A DNA stretch of 64,000 nucleotides from the NCBI GenBank assembly GCA_036496805.1, contig DASXKN010000020.1:137201-201200 (forward strand), given 5' to 3'. The stretch is from SZAS-103 sp036496805 (GTDB taxonomy: Bacteria; Pseudomonadota; Gammaproteobacteria; Xanthomonadales; Xanthomonadaceae). This document shows positions 54,103 to 63,288 of this stretch, in pieces. The notes under the pieces were generated by a model, which searched no databases, was not told the DNA's origin, and saw only the letters and a list, made by a program, of their open reading frames with translations. The number at the start of each line of letters is the position of its first letter. The stretch's first letter is position 1. A program made the translations under genes and the position numbers.

Positions 54103-56475
54103 CTACTGGACGTTCAGCGAAACGTCGTCGAGGTCCCACCAGGTCATGTTCTTGTCGCTGTTGGAACCCATGAACCGGAGCGAGACCTTCTTGCCCATGA
54201 AGCGGGTCATGTCCAGGCTGTGCGCCTCCCAGCGCCCACTCTGCGGTGAGGCATCGAGGTTGCTGTAGGTCGCCAGGTCGGACTGCAGGCCAGTGGTCGT
54301 GTCGTACACCTGCACGTGCAGAAGGTCGTTCGCCTGCGTCGAAGGATCCTGGGTGAAGCTTGCGAGATAGAACCCCAGCTTGGCGGAGGTCTTCCCGACG
54401 GGGACCGTGACGGTCTGCCAGACATGGTCGGAGTGCTTGCCGGCGCTCGAGCCGCCGATCTCCACGAACGCATTGCCGCTGTGCGCATTCGCCGGAAGAC
54501 CGGACCGATAGACGTTCGACATGAACCACGGCGCGGTTCCACCCTCGAAACCGGCGTTCTGGATGGCCTGGGTCACCGGCGCGGACGACAAGGTGATGAC
54601 CTGGGTGCTGCTGGAGACCGCGCCGAAGCTGTCGGTGACGGTCTCCTTCACCGTGTGCGCGCCCGCATTCTTGTAGGTGAAGCTCGCCGCGCTTCCGGTT
54701 CCGGTGCCGCTCCCGAAACTCCATTTGACCGAGACGATCGAACCGCGCGGGTCGTAGGTCGAGTTGTCGGTGAAGTCCACGGCCAGGCCGTTGACGATGT
54801 AGCCGAACCTGGCCACCGGCTTGTTGCGGATGATCGGCGGTACGTCCTGGACTGCCTTGTCGAGCATCATGCTGCCCCGGCCGCTGGGGTAGTCGTAGCC
54901 GACGCCGGCGAGCTCGCCACCGTTGCCGTTCTTGACGATGTCGTGGAAGTCAGACGCGACGAGCGCTCCGTAGATGAGCGGCGACGCGAAGCCGACATTG
55001 ATCCCCTTGACCGCGATCATCCGCGCCCACAGGCCGGAGAAGATCGGCGCCGACAGGCTGGTGCCGCCGAATTGCTGGTGCGACAGGTAGGCGATGATGA
55101 TCGCCCCGGTGGCCGGCTGGCCATCGAATGCGATGTCGGCCGTGGCGCGCTTGCTGCCCGAAGGCACGATGCCCTGCTGCCAGCTCGGCATCGGCTCGAA
55201 CAGGCTCGGGCTGCCACCGCTACCGACCCAGGTGGATTCCCAGTTCCACGTGTTGTTCGCGGCGCCCAGGTCGGTTCCCGATACCGCGGTGACGTACCGT
55301 GAGGAGGCCGGCCAGCTCGGCGCGTTGCTGCCGTCGCCGCATTCGTCCGACCCCTTGTCGCCGGTCGCCACCGCGAAGGTCTGGCCCTGCGCGACGGCCT
55401 GGGCGAGGATCGCGTCCTGCGCGGCCGCCGATCCGTCCTTTTTCGCGACGGTTTCGCACAGTCCCAGCGAGACGTTGATGATCTTGGCCTTGTTCGCGAC
55501 CACGATGGTGTTGAAGTCGGCGGTCAGGCTCGAATCGAGCAGGTCGGGGATGTTGTAGTAGACGATCTTGCCGAGCTGGCCGCCCGCGGCGCCGAGGATG
55601 CTCTGGCTGTCCAGGTCCCACTCGATGGTCCCGGAGGTGTCCTTGCTGGTTCCATTGGTGTTGGTCGTCTGGAAGTCGGTCCCACCCAGCCCGTTTTCCT
55701 CCTCGTAGTTCAGGACGTCGGAGTAAACCTGGCTCAGGTCGCCGCTGGTCACGATGCCGACGGTGACATTCAACGGCCTGGCGATCCCGAAGGCGCCATA
55801 GATCGACGAAAACTCCAGGGGGTTGTGGCCCCCGGCGGCTTCCACATGCACGCCGGACGGTACGTAGCGCTGGATGAAGGTATGGGCCTGGTGCACCGAC
55901 TGCAGCCCGACCACCGCCAGCACCTTGTCCGCCAGCGCGGCGGGAATGCGCGCGTCGTCGATGTTCGCATACGCGATGCGGCCATCGTGCGTATGCACCT
56001 GGACGAACGAGGTCATGAAGGCGTTGCGCGCCATGGCCGCGGTGCCATCCGCGGAGACCAGCAGCCGGTTCGGGGCGATCGTGACATGGGTGTAGCCCAT
56101 GCTCGTCAGGTAGTCCGCGACCGCCTGCGCCTGCACCGGGGTCGGCGCGTGGCGGGCGAGGAATTCCTCGGACGTCATCACCTGCGGGACGATCCGGCTG
56201 GCCTGGAGTCTGGCGTTGTCCGCGATGAAGGCATCCAGTCCCTCGCGATCGCGCATTTTCAGTGCGACCTCGATGTGGATCGGCTGAATCAGCGGCAGCG
56301 CGCCCGTCACCGCGTCGCCGCGATCCAGGTTCGTCGCCTGTGCGAGCGCCGGCGATGCATCGGCGGCGAAGGCGTCCGGAATCCGGCATCCGAGGAATGC
56401 CGCGAGCAGGGCCACGGGGAGCACGGCGCGCGCGAGACGGCGGCCGCGCCGGGTCGAGGGGATACGTTGCTTCAT
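54103..56475 (-). CDS. S53-family secreted peptidase with degenerate PKD and C-terminal domain (array copy 3)
   Basis: 790 residues; ATG MKQRIPSTRRGRR with a twin-arginine-like basic start, but a normal Sec hydrophobic core (LPVALLAAFLGC). Catalytic motifs complete: IEWDLDSQ, ATGDKGSDE, GGTSLSAPIFSG. The calcium loop reads HDIVKNGNGGE and GYDYPSGRG. The PKD-like domain lacks the WDFGDG signature (WSFGSGTG instead), and the C-terminal domain (NAGFEGGTAPWF ... WWDLDDVSLNVQ) is divergent. Secreted acidic-pH endopeptidase is inferred from the family. It is separated from copy 2 by a terminator. Confidence 0.9.
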   Translation of the reverse strand: MKQRIPSTRRGRRLARAVLPVALLAAFLGCRIPDAFAADASPALAQATNLDRGDAVTGALPLIQPIHIEVALKMRDREGLDAFIADNARLQASRIVPQVMTSEEFLARHAPTPVQAQAVADYLTSMGYTHVTIAPNRLLVSADGTAAMARNAFMTSFVQVHTHDGRIAYANIDDARIPAALADKVLAVVGLQSVHQAHTFIQRYVPSGVHVEAAGGHNPLEFSSIYGAFGIARPLNVTVGIVTSGDLSQVYSDVLNYEEENGLGGTDFQTTNTNGTSKDTSGTIEWDLDSQSILGAAGGQLGKIVYYNIPDLLDSSLTADFNTIVVANKAKIINVSLGLCETVAKKDGSAAAQDAILAQAVAQGQTFAVATGDKGSDECGDGSNAPSWPASSRYVTAVSGTDLGAANNTWNWESTWVGSGGSPSLFEPMPSWQQGIVPSGSKRATADIAFDGQPATGAIIIAYLSHQQFGGTSLSAPIFSGLWARMIAVKGINVGFASPLIYGALVASDFHDIVKNGNGGELAGVGYDYPSGRGSMMLDKAVQDVPPIIRNKPVARFGYIVNGLAVDFTDNSTYDPRGSIVSVKWSFGSGTGTGSAASFTYKNAGAHTVKETVTDSFGAVSSSTQVITLSSAPVTQAIQNAGFEGGTAPWFMSNVYRSGLPANAHSGNAFVEIGGSSAGKHSDHVWQTVTVPVGKTSAKLGFYLASFTQDPSTQANDLLHVQVYDTTTGLQSDLATYSNLDASPQSGRWEAHSLDMTRFMGKKVSLRFMGSNSDKNMTWWDLDDVSLNVQ

Positions 56476-56657
56476 GGGGTTCTCGCAAGGACGCCCGCGC
56501 AAAAAACCCCGGGCTGGGCCAATGGAATGATAGCCATCCGGCCACCCGCGCGATTGTGAGCCGGTTTGCGAATCCGGCGCCCGTGACGAAATCGCGCCGG
56601 AAACGGAACCCATGGCCGTCCTGCGCGGACTGCCGCCGATTCGGGCCGGCAAGAGCA

Positions 56658-56688
56658 AGGCGCCGGAATCCTTGCGGACCCGGCGCCT
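56658..56688 (-). terminator. Terminator after S53 copy 2
   Basis: A 9-bp stem (56658-56666 with 56680-56688), read on the minus strand, is followed by TGCTCTT. It lies 18 bp downstream of the stop of copy 2, suggesting the peptidase genes are not one long operon. Confidence 0.55.
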
Positions 56689-56706
56689 CACATTCCGCGA
56701 TTTCCC

Positions 56707-59130
56707 TTACTGCACGCTCACCGTCACGTCGTCGATGGCAAAGGTCGTCGGCAGGCTGCCGTTGTTCGTCGCCAGGAACTTCACCCGTACCGCCTGGCCG
56801 AGGTAGGCCGACATGTCCAGCGTCTTGAGCACGTAGCCGGAGGTCGCATCGAGGTTCGAGTACGTTGCCAGCGTGCCCAGCACGGTGCCGCTCGTGTCGG
56901 TCACCTGCACGCTCAGGATGTCGTTCGCCGTGGCGCCGGTCTCCGTCGTCGTGATGTGCGTGTAGAACGAGAGCGAGGCCGAGGTGGCGGTCGGCAGCGT
57001 CACGCCCTGCTGGATGTGATGGGTCGTCTCGCCGGTGACTCCGCCCAGCGCCACGTACCAGTTACCCGCGTGCGCCAGGGAGGCGTTGTTGATGCGCGCA
57101 CTCGTCGGGGAGATCGTCCACGCCGTCGACGTGGTCTCGAAGCCGGTGTTCTTCAGTTCCTGCACCGGCGCGGGGCTGACGCTGTAGCCCTTGCTACCCG
57201 AGGCGCCGACCTTGTCCTTGACCGTCTCCTTCACGAAATAGGAGCCGGGAACGGGGTAGTAGTGGGTCGGGTTGGACGCGGTCGAGGTCGTGCCGTCGCC
57301 GAAGTCCCACGAGTACGAAGCGATGCCGCTGTCGCTGTCGAGGGTGGTGACGGTGGTGGCATCGGTGAAGGCGAACGTCTGTCCGCTCCTGACCCAGGTG
57401 AAGTTCACCACCGGCTTCTGGTCGCCCAGGCCCGCCGCGTCGGTGATCGCGGTGCCGACGATCAGGCTGCCGCGACCGCTGGCGGAATCGTAGCTCACGC
57501 CGGCGGTCTCGCCGCCGTTGTTGCCGCTGGTGATGTCGTGGAAGGCGGCGGTGGGCAGGGCGTAGATCACCGGGCCGGCGAAGCCGATCGTCGGGTACTT
57601 GTGCACCATCCGCGCCCAGGTGCCCGAGAAGATCGGCGCGGCCAGGCTGGTGCCCCCCACGCCGATCAAGCCGCCGTTGAAGTAGATGGCTGCGCCCGTG
57701 CTTCCGTCGGCGTCGAAGGCGACGTCGGCCACGTCGCGTTTGGGCGAGCTGGCGTTGTAACCCGGAACGTGGTGGGTGCCATCGGCGAAATTCTGCTGCC
57801 AGGTCGGCATCGACTCGTACGTACTCGGGCTGCCGCCGCTGCCGGACCAGACCGTTTCGGAGGTGTAGACGCTGGGCGAGGTGTTGGTGGTGGTCAGGGT
57901 CGTGCCGGCGACGGCGACGATGTACTGCGAGTTGGCCGGCCAGCTCGGGGTGATGCCGCCGTTCTTGCATTCGTCGGCGCCGCTGTCGCCGGTGGAGATC
58001 GAGAAGGTCTGGCCCTGCGCGATCGCGATTGCGAACTGGTCGTCACCGGCGGCCGCCGAGCCATCCTGGCCGCCGAACTCGCATTCGCCGAGCGAGACGT
58101 TGATGACCTTGACGGCGTTGGCCGACACGGCCGTGGTGAAGTTGGCCAGCAGGTCGGTGTTGGACATCGACGGCATCTTGTAGAGGACCAGCTTCGACAC
58201 CCCGCCGGACATGCCGACGACGGCCTGGGTGTCGAGGCTCCACTCGTCGAGGCCAGCCGTGTCGTTGCTGCCGGGGCCGACGACCTGGACCGTGACGGCA
58301 GGCAGGCCCTGGTCGGTGGTGAAGTCGACCAGGTCGGCCTTGGTCTGGGTCAGGTCGCCTTCGACGATGATGCCGACGGGAATGTTGGTGGCCGCCGCCG
58401 CGCTGCCGACGCTGTACACCGCCTGGAAGTCGGGCGTGAAGTGGAAGGGATAGACCGGGTTGGTGGTGCTCATCGGATGCACCATCGCCTGCCTCGTCAG
58501 CGGCCTGACCACCTTGGCGAAGGTATGGGGCGCGTACACGGTCTGCAGGCCGACCACCGCGCGCACCTTGTCGGCCAGCGCGGCCGGGACGCGCACAGCG
58601 TCGGTGTTCGTCCAGGCCATGCGCCCGTCGCCGGTGCGCACCTGGGCCAGGGTGGTCATGAACGCGTCGCGCGCGCTCCTCGCCGTGCCGTCGGCCGTCA
58701 CCATCATCCGGTTCGGCAGCACCTGGATGTTGCTGAAGCCCCTGGCGGAGAGGTAGTCCGTGACCGCCTGCACCTGCGCCTGGGTCGGCGCGTGGGTCGC
58801 CATGAACTGTTCGCTGGTCATCGGCGAGGAGAACACGCCGCGCTTGCGGTCGTTGGCGGCCTGGGTAACGAAGGTTTCGAGGCCGGCGCGGTCGCGCATG
58901 TTGAGGGCGACCGCAACGTGGATCGGCTGGGTCAAGGGCAGTGCACCGAGCACCGCATCGCCGTGCCGCAGATGCGTCGCGGGCGCGACCGAGAGAGCGG
59001 AGGCGGCGGGAGCCGTTCCGGCGCCGGCAAAGGCACTCCCTGCGAACAGGAGCGCGGTGACCGCGAGCGCGAGGGCCTTGCGCGGATGTGTCGCGGGAAT
59101 GCAACGGATGGCATGACTGGCGGCTTTCAT
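56707..59130 (-). CDS. S53-family secreted peptidase with PKD and C-terminal domains (array copy 2)
   Basis: 807 residues. The signal peptide core is ALAVTALLFAGSAFAGAG. Activation domain to about 200; S53 with DEWSLDTQ (Glu/Asp), STGDSGADE (oxyanion Asp) and GGTSLAAPIFSG (Ser); calcium loop HDITSGNNGGE and GYD-like SYDSASGRG; PKD SWDFGDGT; and a jelly-roll-like domain beginning LKNTGFETTSTAWT and ending AIDDVTVSVQ. It is the closest relative of copy 1 throughout, including the C-terminal domain. Expected to self-activate at low pH by cleaving its pro-domain. The ribosome site is GGGGGAC before the ATG. Confidence 0.92.
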   Translation of the reverse strand: MKAASHAIRCIPATHPRKALALAVTALLFAGSAFAGAGTAPAASALSVAPATHLRHGDAVLGALPLTQPIHVAVALNMRDRAGLETFVTQAANDRKRGVFSSPMTSEQFMATHAPTQAQVQAVTDYLSARGFSNIQVLPNRMMVTADGTARSARDAFMTTLAQVRTGDGRMAWTNTDAVRVPAALADKVRAVVGLQTVYAPHTFAKVVRPLTRQAMVHPMSTTNPVYPFHFTPDFQAVYSVGSAAAATNIPVGIIVEGDLTQTKADLVDFTTDQGLPAVTVQVVGPGSNDTAGLDEWSLDTQAVVGMSGGVSKLVLYKMPSMSNTDLLANFTTAVSANAVKVINVSLGECEFGGQDGSAAAGDDQFAIAIAQGQTFSISTGDSGADECKNGGITPSWPANSQYIVAVAGTTLTTTNTSPSVYTSETVWSGSGGSPSTYESMPTWQQNFADGTHHVPGYNASSPKRDVADVAFDADGSTGAAIYFNGGLIGVGGTSLAAPIFSGTWARMVHKYPTIGFAGPVIYALPTAAFHDITSGNNGGETAGVSYDSASGRGSLIVGTAITDAAGLGDQKPVVNFTWVRSGQTFAFTDATTVTTLDSDSGIASYSWDFGDGTTSTASNPTHYYPVPGSYFVKETVKDKVGASGSKGYSVSPAPVQELKNTGFETTSTAWTISPTSARINNASLAHAGNWYVALGGVTGETTHHIQQGVTLPTATSASLSFYTHITTTETGATANDILSVQVTDTSGTVLGTLATYSNLDATSGYVLKTLDMSAYLGQAVRVKFLATNNGSLPTTFAIDDVTVSVQ

Positions 59131-59350
59131 CGGATGTCCCCCTGTTGGATGCAATGGCATTGCGTATGCATGCGGATCGGCGACGGCCGATCGTGATGGT
59201 GCCGTGCGCGGCGACGGCGTTGATGTCGGTCCAATCGACAGGCGGGCGGATCACAGCCCCCATGCCGCGCGCCGAATCCATGCTACGCCCAACGGAACCG
59301 GGCGGCACGATCGGACGCGCCGGTCTCCATGCGTACCCGATTTACGCAGG

Positions 59351-59382
59351 AAAGCCGGAATCCCGTTCGGGATCCCGGCTTT
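59351..59382 (-). terminator. Hairpin between S53 copies 1 and 2
   Basis: A 14-bp stem with one mismatch (59351-59364 with 59369-59382), loop GTTC, lies 26 bp after the stop of copy 1 on the minus strand. No strong T tract follows. The rest of the 277-bp gap shows no gene. Confidence 0.5.
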
Positions 59383-59407
59383 CGGGTAAGGCGAAAATTC
59401 CGCCCGG

Positions 59408-61807
59408 TTACGGTACGGCGACGCTCACGTCATCGATGGCCCAGGTCGTGGGCAGGCTGCCGTTGTTCGTCGCGAGGAACTTCACCCGCACCGTCTGGCC
59501 GACGTACGGCGTCATGTCCAGGCTCTTGAGCGCGTAGCCGTCGGTCGCGTCGAGGTTGGAGTAGGTAGCCAGGGTTGCCAGCAGGTTTCCGGACGTGTCG
59601 GTCACCTGCACGCTCAGGACGTCGTTCGCGGCCGTGGTGGTGGTCTCGGCCGTCGTGATGTCCACGTAGAACGACAGCGTCGCCGAAGCAGCGCTGGCCG
59701 GAAGCGTCACGCCCTGCTGGATGTGGTGGGTCTTCTCGCCGGTGACTCCACCCAGGGCCACGTACCAGCTGCCCGCATGGGCCTGCGAGGAGTCGTTGGT
59801 CCGCGCGGTCGTCGGAGAGATCGTCCACGCCGTGCTGCCGGCCTCGAAGCCGCCGTCCTTGAGTTCCTGTATCGGCGCGGGTTTCACCGTGTAGCCCTTC
59901 GTAGCCGAAGCCCCGCCCGGATTCGTCACCGTCTCCTTCACGAAGTAGGTTCCGGCGACAGCGTAGGAGTGGGTCGGATTGGCGGCGGTGGAGGTCGTGC
60001 CGTCGGCGAAATTCCACGAATGCGTGGCGCCAGCGCCTTCGTCGGTGGAGGTGTCGGTGAAGGCGATCGTCTGCCCGGTCCTGACCCAGCTGAAGCTCAC
60101 CACCGGACTCTGGTTGCCCAGTCCCACCGAGTCGGCGATCACGGCCGCGACGATCATGCTGCCGCGGCCGCTGGCGGAGTCGTAGCCGACGCCGGCGGTT
60201 TCGCCGCCATTGTTGCCCGAGGTGATGTCATGGAAGTCGGCGGCCGGCAGTGAATAGATCACCGGCGCCGCAAAACCGATGGTCGGATATTGCTGCAGGA
60301 CGCGGGCCCACGTGCCCGCGAACAACGGCGCCGACAGGCTGGTGCCGCCGATCTGCGTCGTCGTCGTGGTGCTGTTCACGTACACCTTCGAACCCGAGTT
60401 CGGGTCGGCGTCGAACGCGATGTCGGCAACGTCGCGGGTGGTCACGCCCGCGGGAACGAAGCCGGCCTGCCAGGTCGGCTGCGGTTCGAACTTGCTCGGG
60501 CTGCCGCCGCTGCCGCTCCAGACCGTCTCGCTGCTCCAGGTCGTGGTGGATGCATTCAATGTCGTGCCGGCGGCCGCGACCACGTACTGCGATGCGGCCG
60601 GCCAGCTCGGCGTGGTGCCGGTCGTGCACTCGTTCGCGCCCGAATCGCCGGTCGAGATCGAGAAGGTCTGCCCCTGCGCGACGCCCATTTCGAAGATGGC
60701 GTCCTGCGTCGCCGCCGCGCCATCGTTCAGCGAATCGGTCTCGCAACCGCCGATCGAGACATTGATGACCTTCGCCACGTTGGCGGTGACGGCGGCGTTG
60801 AAGCCGTCGGTGAGGGCGTCGTCGGTCAGTTGCGGGATGTCGTAGAGGATCAACTGGCTGACGCCGCCGCTCATCGCATAGATGTCCTGGCTGTCCAGGT
60901 CCCACTCGTCCACGCCGCTGGTGCAGCTCTTGTCGTGTCGGGAAGTCGGGGTACACGCGCCGTCGATCGCGACGACGGTCGGGGCAAACGGTTGCGGCAG
61001 GCTCGCATTCTTGCCCAGGAAGGTCTGGAAATCCGTCAGGGTCTGGGTCATGTCGCCCTGGGTGATGATGCCGACGGCCACGCTGGTCGCGGCCGCCGAG
61101 CTGCCGACGCCGTAGATCGACGGAAACTCGATCGGAGCGTGGCCGGTGATCGCCAGGGTGTGTGCGGCATCGCGCTGCACGGGGCGCGCAAAGGTGTGTG
61201 CCATGTGCACGTTCTGCATCCCGAGCACCGATTGCACGATGCCGCCCAGGGCGGCTGGAGCCCGCACCTCGTCGATGTTCGCGAAGGCCATGCGGCCGTC
61301 GTGCGTCCTGACCTGCGCGAACGAGGTGTGGAACGCATTGCCCGCGGTCGCGGCCGTGCCATCGGCGGTCACGAGCAACCGGTTCGGCGCGATCTTCACG
61401 TTCCTGAAGCCCATGCCGGCCAGGTAGTCCGCGACCGCCTGCGCCTGTTGCGCGGTAGGAAGGTGGTTCGCGGCGATCTGCGCGCTGCCCATCGGCGGCG
61501 TGACCACATGACCGATCCGGTTCTTCGCCATGCTCGCGACGAAGGCATCGAGCGCATCGCGGTTGCGCAGCTTGAGTGCCACGGTCACATGCATCGGCTG
61601 GCTTGTCGGCAGCGAGCCGGTGACCACGTCGCCATTTCGCAACTGCACGGCACGTGCGACTGCGACACGATCGCTGCCGACGGAAGCAGCCGCGCTGGCG
61701 CTGAGCGCGCCGCCACCGCAGAACGCCACCATGACGGCCAGCGCGAGAGACGTCTTTTTCCATGCCGCACCGCTGTGGTGCGCCGATGATGCCTTGGTGC
61801 TCGTCAT
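59408..61807 (-). CDS. S53-family secreted peptidase with PKD and C-terminal domains (array copy 1)
   Basis: 799 residues; first gene of the array in transcription order. Signal peptide core SLALAVMVAFCGGGALSASA. The catalytic motifs are complete: DEWDLDSQ, STGDSGANE and GGTSLSAPLFAG. The calcium loop HDITSGNNGGE/GYDSASGRG is canonical. PKD (SWNFADGTTS) and a C-terminal domain (LKDGGFEAGSTAWT ... AIDDVSVAVP) follow. The start at 61807 (MTSTKASSAHH) was chosen over one 20 codons upstream because it leaves a normal basic n-region. About 300 bp upstream lie before the DUF465 gene, presumably with the promoter. Confidence 0.92.
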   Translation of the reverse strand: MTSTKASSAHHSGAAWKKTSLALAVMVAFCGGGALSASAAASVGSDRVAVARAVQLRNGDVVTGSLPTSQPMHVTVALKLRNRDALDAFVASMAKNRIGHVVTPPMGSAQIAANHLPTAQQAQAVADYLAGMGFRNVKIAPNRLLVTADGTAATAGNAFHTSFAQVRTHDGRMAFANIDEVRAPAALGGIVQSVLGMQNVHMAHTFARPVQRDAAHTLAITGHAPIEFPSIYGVGSSAAATSVAVGIITQGDMTQTLTDFQTFLGKNASLPQPFAPTVVAIDGACTPTSRHDKSCTSGVDEWDLDSQDIYAMSGGVSQLILYDIPQLTDDALTDGFNAAVTANVAKVINVSIGGCETDSLNDGAAATQDAIFEMGVAQGQTFSISTGDSGANECTTGTTPSWPAASQYVVAAAGTTLNASTTTWSSETVWSGSGGSPSKFEPQPTWQAGFVPAGVTTRDVADIAFDADPNSGSKVYVNSTTTTTQIGGTSLSAPLFAGTWARVLQQYPTIGFAAPVIYSLPAADFHDITSGNNGGETAGVGYDSASGRGSMIVAAVIADSVGLGNQSPVVSFSWVRTGQTIAFTDTSTDEGAGATHSWNFADGTTSTAANPTHSYAVAGTYFVKETVTNPGGASATKGYTVKPAPIQELKDGGFEAGSTAWTISPTTARTNDSSQAHAGSWYVALGGVTGEKTHHIQQGVTLPASAASATLSFYVDITTAETTTTAANDVLSVQVTDTSGNLLATLATYSNLDATDGYALKSLDMTPYVGQTVRVKFLATNNGSLPTTWAIDDVSVAVP

Positions 61808-62104
61808 GCTTGTTCTTCCCCTGGGAAATTCATGGTGGTTTGAAAACCGCGCACTGCTCCTGGCCACACTTTTTCTGCAATGCCGCCTGGCGATCCGGCA
61901 GGCATTGGCACCGGACCCTACCCGACACGGGTCGAAGCGTCACACCCCCGGCGACATCGTCTCCGGAAGTGCGTGCCCGCGTGCCAGGTGAATCGGTGCC
62001 CGAAGGCTGATCGTCGACCGCAGGCAAGTCCTGCCGACTAGACCCGCCGCAACGCTAGCCCATGCGGTCCCCGCGAAACTCCGAACGCAATCACGGTTTG
62101 GCGA

Positions 62105-62311
62105 TCACGCGTCCAGGTCGGGGATCAGCTTGCTTTCCAGCCGCGAGATCGCGTCCTTGATCAGCAGCTTGCGCTTCTTCAACCGGCGCAACTGGATCTC
62201 GTCCATCCCCGGATCGGCGCAGAGGCGCTCGATCGCGGCATCCAGGTCGCGATGCTCGATCCTGAACTCGTGCAGGCGGGCGACGATCTCGGACGGGTCG
62301 AGGGTCTGCAT
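62105..62311 (-). CDS. DUF465/YdcH-family small protein
   Basis: 68 residues from the ATG (MQTLDPSEIV); a GTG three codons upstream is possible. The segments HEFRIEHRDLDAAIERL and IQLRRLKKRKLLIKDAISRLE are the DUF465 signature, two helices that probably form a coiled hairpin. YdcH-type proteins are widespread, cytoplasmic and uncharacterised. It is divergent from ttcA and downstream of nothing obvious; role unknown. Confidence 0.85.
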   Translation of the reverse strand: MQTLDPSEIVARLHEFRIEHRDLDAAIERLCADPGMDEIQLRRLKKRKLLIKDAISRLESKLIPDLDA

Positions 62312-62401
62312 GGACGTCACCGCGCGGGGGCCGCGACCAGCTTACACCGGAGCCGGCGGCCCGCGAGCGGTAGAATGGTCGGCTTTCGGCACCATGCATC
62401 G

Positions 62402-63277
62402 ATGAACCTCCCTATCCCTCCAGCCAGCCCCGATCCAGCCCAGCCCCCGCGCGCGGAGGCCGATGCGCGCGCGCGCCACGAGCAGCACAAGCTCGCCAAG
62501 CGCCTGCGCCACCAGGTCGGCCGCGCGATCGCCGACTACGGCATGATCGAGGACGGGGACAAGGTGATGGTTTGCCTGTCCGGCGGCAAGGACAGCTACA
62601 CGATGCTCGATGTCCTGCTCCAGCTGCAGGCCAAGGCGCCGGTGCGTTTCGATCTGGTCGCCGTCAACCTCGACCAGAAGCAGCCGGGCTTTCCCGAGCA
62701 CGTGCTGCCGGACTACCTGGAATCGATCGGCGTGGCGCACACGATCCTCGAACAGGACACCTACTCGGTGGTCAAGCGCGTGATCCCCGAGGGCAAGACG
62801 ATGTGCTCGCTCTGCTCGCGCCTTCGCCGCGGCGTGCTCTACCGCACGGCCGACGAGCTCGGTGCGACGAAGATCGCGCTCGGCCATCACCGCGACGACA
62901 TCCTCGCGACGTTCTTCCTCAATCTCTTCCATCAGGGCAAGCTCAAAGCGATGCCGCCGAAGCTTCTCTCGGACAGCGGCAAGCACGTCGTGATCCGGCC
63001 CCTCGCATACGTGGCGGAGGAGGACCTGGTGGAATTCGCGGAGGCGCGCGCGTTCCCGATCATTCCCTGCACGCTGTGCGGCTCGCAGGAGAACCTCCAG
63101 CGCAAGCAGATCGGCCGCATGCTGAAGGAATGGGCGAAAACCGAACCCGGCCGCGTCGAGTCGATCCTGCGGGCGATGACAGATGTAGTGCCGTCGCACC
63201 TGATGGACCGGAAACTCTTCGACTTTTCCGTGCTCCAATCGGTAGAAGCAGAAGAACCGCTGTTCGCCGAACTTTGA
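62402..63277 (+). CDS. ttcA: tRNA 2-thiocytidine biosynthesis protein
   Basis: 291 residues. TtcA thiolates C32 of some tRNAs using ATP and an iron-sulfur cluster. The PP-loop is VMVCLSGGKDSYTML. The cluster cysteines are in MCSLCSRLRRGVLY and a further pair CTLCGS; ALGHHRDDILATFFLN is also characteristic. The ATG at 62402 gives a Pro-rich tail then HKLAKRLRHQVGRAI. The C-terminal VVPSHLMDRKLFDF is conserved in the family. Followed 11 bp later by panB, which is an unusual pairing. Confidence 0.93.
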   Translation: MNLPIPPASPDPAQPPRAEADARARHEQHKLAKRLRHQVGRAIADYGMIEDGDKVMVCLSGGKDSYTMLDVLLQLQAKAPVRFDLVAVNLDQKQPGFPEHVLPDYLESIGVAHTILEQDTYSVVKRVIPEGKTMCSLCSRLRRGVLYRTADELGATKIALGHHRDDILATFFLNLFHQGKLKAMPPKLLSDSGKHVVIRPLAYVAEEDLVEFAEARAFPIIPCTLCGSQENLQRKQIGRMLKEWAKTEPGRVESILRAMTDVVPSHLMDRKLFDFSVLQSVEAEEPLFAEL

Positions 63278-63288
63278 AGGGGCCTGCG

